From JABDIP01 sp965237625 (GTDB lineage Bacteria > Pseudomonadota > Alphaproteobacteria > DSM-16000 > Inquilinaceae), in the NCBI GenBank assembly GCA_965237625.1, contig CBDEGD010000040.1:4410-68409 (forward strand): a DNA stretch of 64,000 nucleotides. Direction: 5' to 3'. The notes below the pieces were generated by a model, which worked only from the letters and a program-made list of their open reading frames with translations, had not been told where the DNA came from and searched no databases. The first letter of the stretch is position 1, and each line of letters opens with the position of its first letter. Positions 61,625-64,000 of the stretch are shown piece after piece. Both the position numbers and the translations under genes were made by a program.

Positions 61625-62899
61625 CTAAGCAGTCGTTTCGTCAAGCGCCTCGATCATCGGCCGGGTGATCAGGGTGACCCCCTTCTCCGTGCGGTGGAAC
61701 CGCGCCGTGTCGGCCTCGGCATCCTCGCCGACCACCAATCCTTCGGGGATATCGACGCCGCGATCGACCACCACCTTGGTCAGCCGCACATTGCGGCCGA
61801 TATTGCAGCCCGGCAGCACGACCGCCTCGTCGAGCGCCGTGTAGGAATTGACCCGGACACCGGAGAACAGCAGCGAGCGCCGCACGGTGGCGCCGGAGAC
61901 GACGCAGCCGCCGGAGACCAGGCTGTCGATGGCGGTGCCGCGCCGGCCCTCTTCATCGAAAACGAATTTCGCCGGCGGCAGCTGTTCCTGATAGGTGTGG
62001 ATTGGCCAGCCTCGATCGTACATGTCGAGCGCCGGGGTCACGCTGGTCAGGTCCAGATTGGCCTCCCAATAGGCGTCGATGGTGCCGACATCCCGCCAAT
62101 AGGCCTCGTCCTGCCTTTCGCTGAAAATGGCGCTCTGGCCCAGCCGGTGGGCGAACACATTCGCACGCGAGACAAGATAGGGAATGATGTCGCGGCCGAA
62201 ATCATGGGCGGACAAAGCATCACTGGCGTCGCGGTTCAACTGCTCGAACAGGAAGGCGGAGTTGAAGATGTAGATGCCCATGCTGGCCAGCGCGATGTCG
62301 GGCTTGCCGGGCATGGCCGGCGGATCGGCGGGCTTTTCCAGGAAGTCGGTGATCCGCTGCTCCTCGTCGACCGCCATCACGCCGAAGGCCACGGCCTCCA
62401 TGCGCGGCACCTCCAGGCATCCGACCGTCACATCGGCGCCGCGGGCGACGTGATCCTCCAGCATCGCTGCGTAGTCCTGCTTGTAGATATGGTCGCCGGC
62501 CAGGATGATGACGTAGTCAGATCCCTCGGCCTCCAGAATGTCGATATTCTGCCACACCGCGTCGGCGGTGCCGCGATACCACATGCTTTCATCGACGCGT
62601 TGCTGCGCCGGCAGCAGATCGACGAATTCCGCCATCTCCGCCCGCAAATGACCCCAGCCGCGCTGCAGATGCCGCAGCAGGCTGTGGGATTTGTACTGGG
62701 TCATCACATAGATCCGGCGGATGCCGGAATTGATGCAGTTGGACAGCGCGAAATCGATGATGCGGAACTTGCCGCCGAACGGAACCGCCGGTTTCGCCCG
62801 CCGGTCGGTGAGCTGCTTCAATCGGCTGCCGCGACCGCCGGCCAGGACCAGGGCGATGGACCGTCGCGGCAATTGCCGTGTCGCGGAATCTTCGGGCAT
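61625..62899 (-). CDS. glgC: Glucose-1-phosphate adenylyltransferase
   Basis: 424 residues from ATG 62899 (GGGGAGG six bases upstream). Makes ADP-glucose for glycogen. N-terminal nucleotidyltransferase motif GGRGSRLKQLTDRRAKPAVP, ALSNCINSGIRRIYV, WYRGTADAVWQN, catalytic Asp in AGDHIYKQDY, FLEKPADPP; a left-handed beta-helix occupies the C-terminus. Complete and intact, in contrast to glgA. A 12-bp inverted repeat lies in its leader. Confidence 0.96.
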   Translation of the reverse strand: MPEDSATRQLPRRSIALVLAGGRGSRLKQLTDRRAKPAVPFGGKFRIIDFALSNCINSGIRRIYVMTQYKSHSLLRHLQRGWGHLRAEMAEFVDLLPAQQRVDESMWYRGTADAVWQNIDILEAEGSDYVIILAGDHIYKQDYAAMLEDHVARGADVTVGCLEVPRMEAVAFGVMAVDEEQRITDFLEKPADPPAMPGKPDIALASMGIYIFNSAFLFEQLNRDASDALSAHDFGRDIIPYLVSRANVFAHRLGQSAIFSERQDEAYWRDVGTIDAYWEANLDLTSVTPALDMYDRGWPIHTYQEQLPPAKFVFDEEGRRGTAIDSLVSGGCVVSGATVRRSLLFSGVRVNSYTALDEAVVLPGCNIGRNVRLTKVVVDRGVDIPEGLVVGEDAEADTARFHRTEKGVTLITRPMIEALDETTA

Positions 62900-62913
62900 C
62901 GGCGGCCTCCCCC

Positions 62914-62940
62914 AAATGTTCCGATCTAATCGGAACATTT
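62914..62940. promoter_or_regulatory. Perfect inverted repeat in the glgC leader
   Basis: AAATGTTCCGAT-N3-ATCGGAACATTT, 15 bases before the glgC start codon. Perfect 12-bp arms around a 3-bp loop; either a repressor operator or an RNA hairpin close to the ribosome site. No partner copy was seen in the window. Confidence 0.6.
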
Positions 62941-62952
62941 GACTGTTATTGT

Positions 62953-63006
62953 TCGCGCGATTCAGCTTCCGATGCTTGGGAACCAAGCGTCGGAACCATC
63001 GCGCGA
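62953..63006. repeat. Single-module hairpin repeat, copy C
   Basis: Outer stem TCGCGCGAT/ATCGCGCGA, joints TCAGCTTCCGA and TCGGAACC, inner hairpin GCTTGG-GAA-CCAAGC. Joint sequences match module 2 of the repeats at 40870 and 44741 while both stems are different but still pair. Confidence 0.85.
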
Positions 63007-63072
63007 TATGATGGGCCGATGGCGGCCCGTTTTCAGTAGTATATGGGCCGGATCGGCCCACCGAAAGGGCGA

Positions 63073-64000
63073 TTACCCGGCGCCGTAAATCGGACCGTAA
63101 ATCGCCAGCAGGATAGACAGCGGAACGATCGAAACCACGGTCGACACCAGGATGACCGCCGAGGTTCGCTCCTCATAGGTGCCGTGGTTCTGGGCGACCA
63201 CGAAGGCCAGCGCGCCGGTGGGCAATGCTGCCAGGATTACCGCGCAGGCGGTCCAGAACGGGTCCATGGGAAACAGCGAGATTGCCAGCCAGTAGCAGAT
63301 CAATGGCTGTACCAGCAATTTCAGCACGGTGATCCAGGTGATCTCGGCCAAGTCGCTGACCATCCGGCGGCCGCCGAGAAACAGGCCGATGGCGAAAAGG
63401 GCGCAGGGACCGGCCGCCGCGCCGGTCAGTTCGAACAGGGTCACCAGGGGCATCGGCAGCGGCAATCCGCCGGCCGCCCATGCCAGCCCCGCCACCGGCG
63501 AGACCAGAAGCGGATTGCGGATCAGCGCCCGGCCGAGGATCTGCAGCGCGGCGCCGATCCCGCCCCCGCTTCTGGCCATCACATCCAGCGCGGTCGCCTG
63601 GGCGCCCACAGCCAGCGCCATGATGACCGTGGCCAGAGTCGCCGGCGCGATAGCAGCGTCGCCGAACGCCGTCACCAGCAATGGAATGCCGAGATAGCCG
63701 GTATTGCCGAAACCGGCGTTCAGCCCCTGCATGAACAGCACCGCCGGACGCGCCCGATAAAGCGCGAAGCCGATCACCGCCGCCGCCAGCCAGACCGCCA
63801 CGGCGCTGCCGAAAAAAGCGCCGATGAAGGGCCAGTGCAGGGTCTCGCCGATGCCGGACCGGGCCATCCCTAGGAACAGCAGCGGCGGCAGGGCGATCCA
63901 ATACACGAACCCGTTCAGCGCTTCGGATGAGGCGGGGCCGAGCAGATTCACACGGCGGGCGATAAACCCCGCAAGGATGATGGCGAAGACCGGCAGGGCG
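63073..64000 (-). CDS. AEC-family (auxin efflux carrier-like) transporter, partial
   Basis: At least 308 residues; the start lies beyond the right edge (the open frame runs to the end, LPVFAIILAGFIARRVN preceding the part seen). Ten membrane segments are expected. Markers: LNAGFGNTGYLGIPLLV in the N-terminal half and the C-terminal LAALPTGALAFVVAQNHG that matches the family. Export of organic acids or amino acids is likely; substrate unknown. Confidence 0.88.
   Translation of the reverse strand, partial: ALPVFAIILAGFIARRVNLLGPASSEALNGFVYWIALPPLLFLGMARSGIGETLHWPFIGAFFGSAVAVWLAAAVIGFALYRARPAVLFMQGLNAGFGNTGYLGIPLLVTAFGDAAIAPATLATVIMALAVGAQATALDVMARSGGGIGAALQILGRALIRNPLLVSPVAGLAWAAGGLPLPMPLVTLFELTGAAAGPCALFAIGLFLGGRRMVSDLAEITWITVLKLLVQPLICYWLAISLFPMDPFWTACAVILAALPTGALAFVVAQNHGTYEERTSAVILVSTVVSIVPLSILLAIYGPIYGAG

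Noticed and set aside
1..64000. tRNA, rRNA and riboswitches
   Set aside because: The gaps between genes were scanned by eye for T-loop (GGTTCGAATCC-like) and cobalamin-box sequences; none was found. A covariance-model scan would be needed to exclude them.

Overview
The window is GC-rich, densely packed chromosomal DNA from an alphaproteobacterium, most likely Rhodospirillales-like. This rests on an alphaproteobacterial-type L28, a Rhodobacter-style polyol (sorbitol/mannitol) operon, a LexA-like S24 regulator, DUF3179 and TIGR01459 HAD proteins, and several families of intergenic palindromes. No rRNA, tRNA, CRISPR array, prophage or plasmid functions were seen. The placement below class level is inference.

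Layout. 0-2.5 kb: tgt (cut by the left edge), a queuosine-precursor transporter and rpmB. 2.9-5.3 kb: an ArsR-type repressor divergent from two tandem fatty-acid desaturases across an AT-rich operator region. 5.3-15.1 kb: polyol catabolism, with xylB facing a SorC-type regulator, an ABC importer (binding protein, two permeases, ATPase), an SDR and a mannitol-type dehydrogenase. The promoter and SorC operators can be read directly. 15.4-19.5 kb: DUF3179 protein, a SmoS-like sorbitol dehydrogenase, and an aminotransferase/sulfotransferase pair. 19.8-22 kb: two tandem secreted alpha-carbonic anhydrases. 22.3-33 kb: meaB, an Atm1-like ABC exporter, a DUF3137 protein, AlkD-like protein, an EamA transporter, an AhpD-like protein, a lipoprotein and methylmalonyl-CoA mutase. 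33-43.3 kb: class III cyclase, MerR regulator with a CDF transporter, an ICMT-like protein, kynU, a HAD hydrolase, a degenerate EAL protein and pyrD. 43.4-47.2 kb: a sigma-54-type promoter with a 73-residue protein, an S24 regulator, a BCAT and an IS4-family insertion. 47.2-50.7 kb: GNAT, FkbM methyltransferase, MltF-like transglycosylase and a frameshifted VOC gene. 50.8-51.5 kb: an AT-rich island with one HEPN-like gene. 51.5-64 kb: lysS, a DinG-like helicase, small secreted proteins, an MFS transporter, PqiA-like protein, a frameshifted glgA, glgC and an AEC transporter (cut by the right edge).

The least conventional content is in the repeats. Three ~265-272 bp elements (995-1259, 21967-22229, 25224-25495) share one architecture: a long outer inverted repeat closing two large inner hairpins, with one conserved hairpin tip while the stems differ in sequence yet still pair. 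In two copies the outer arm supplies the last codons and the stop codon of the adjoining gene. A second family (40806-40935, 44741-44870, 62953-63006) shows the same logic at smaller scale: conserved joints, variable but paired stems. Other candidates are the HEPN-like island gene, the sigma-54 promoter with paired upstream repeats, and the matching SorC operators that connect regulator and operon.
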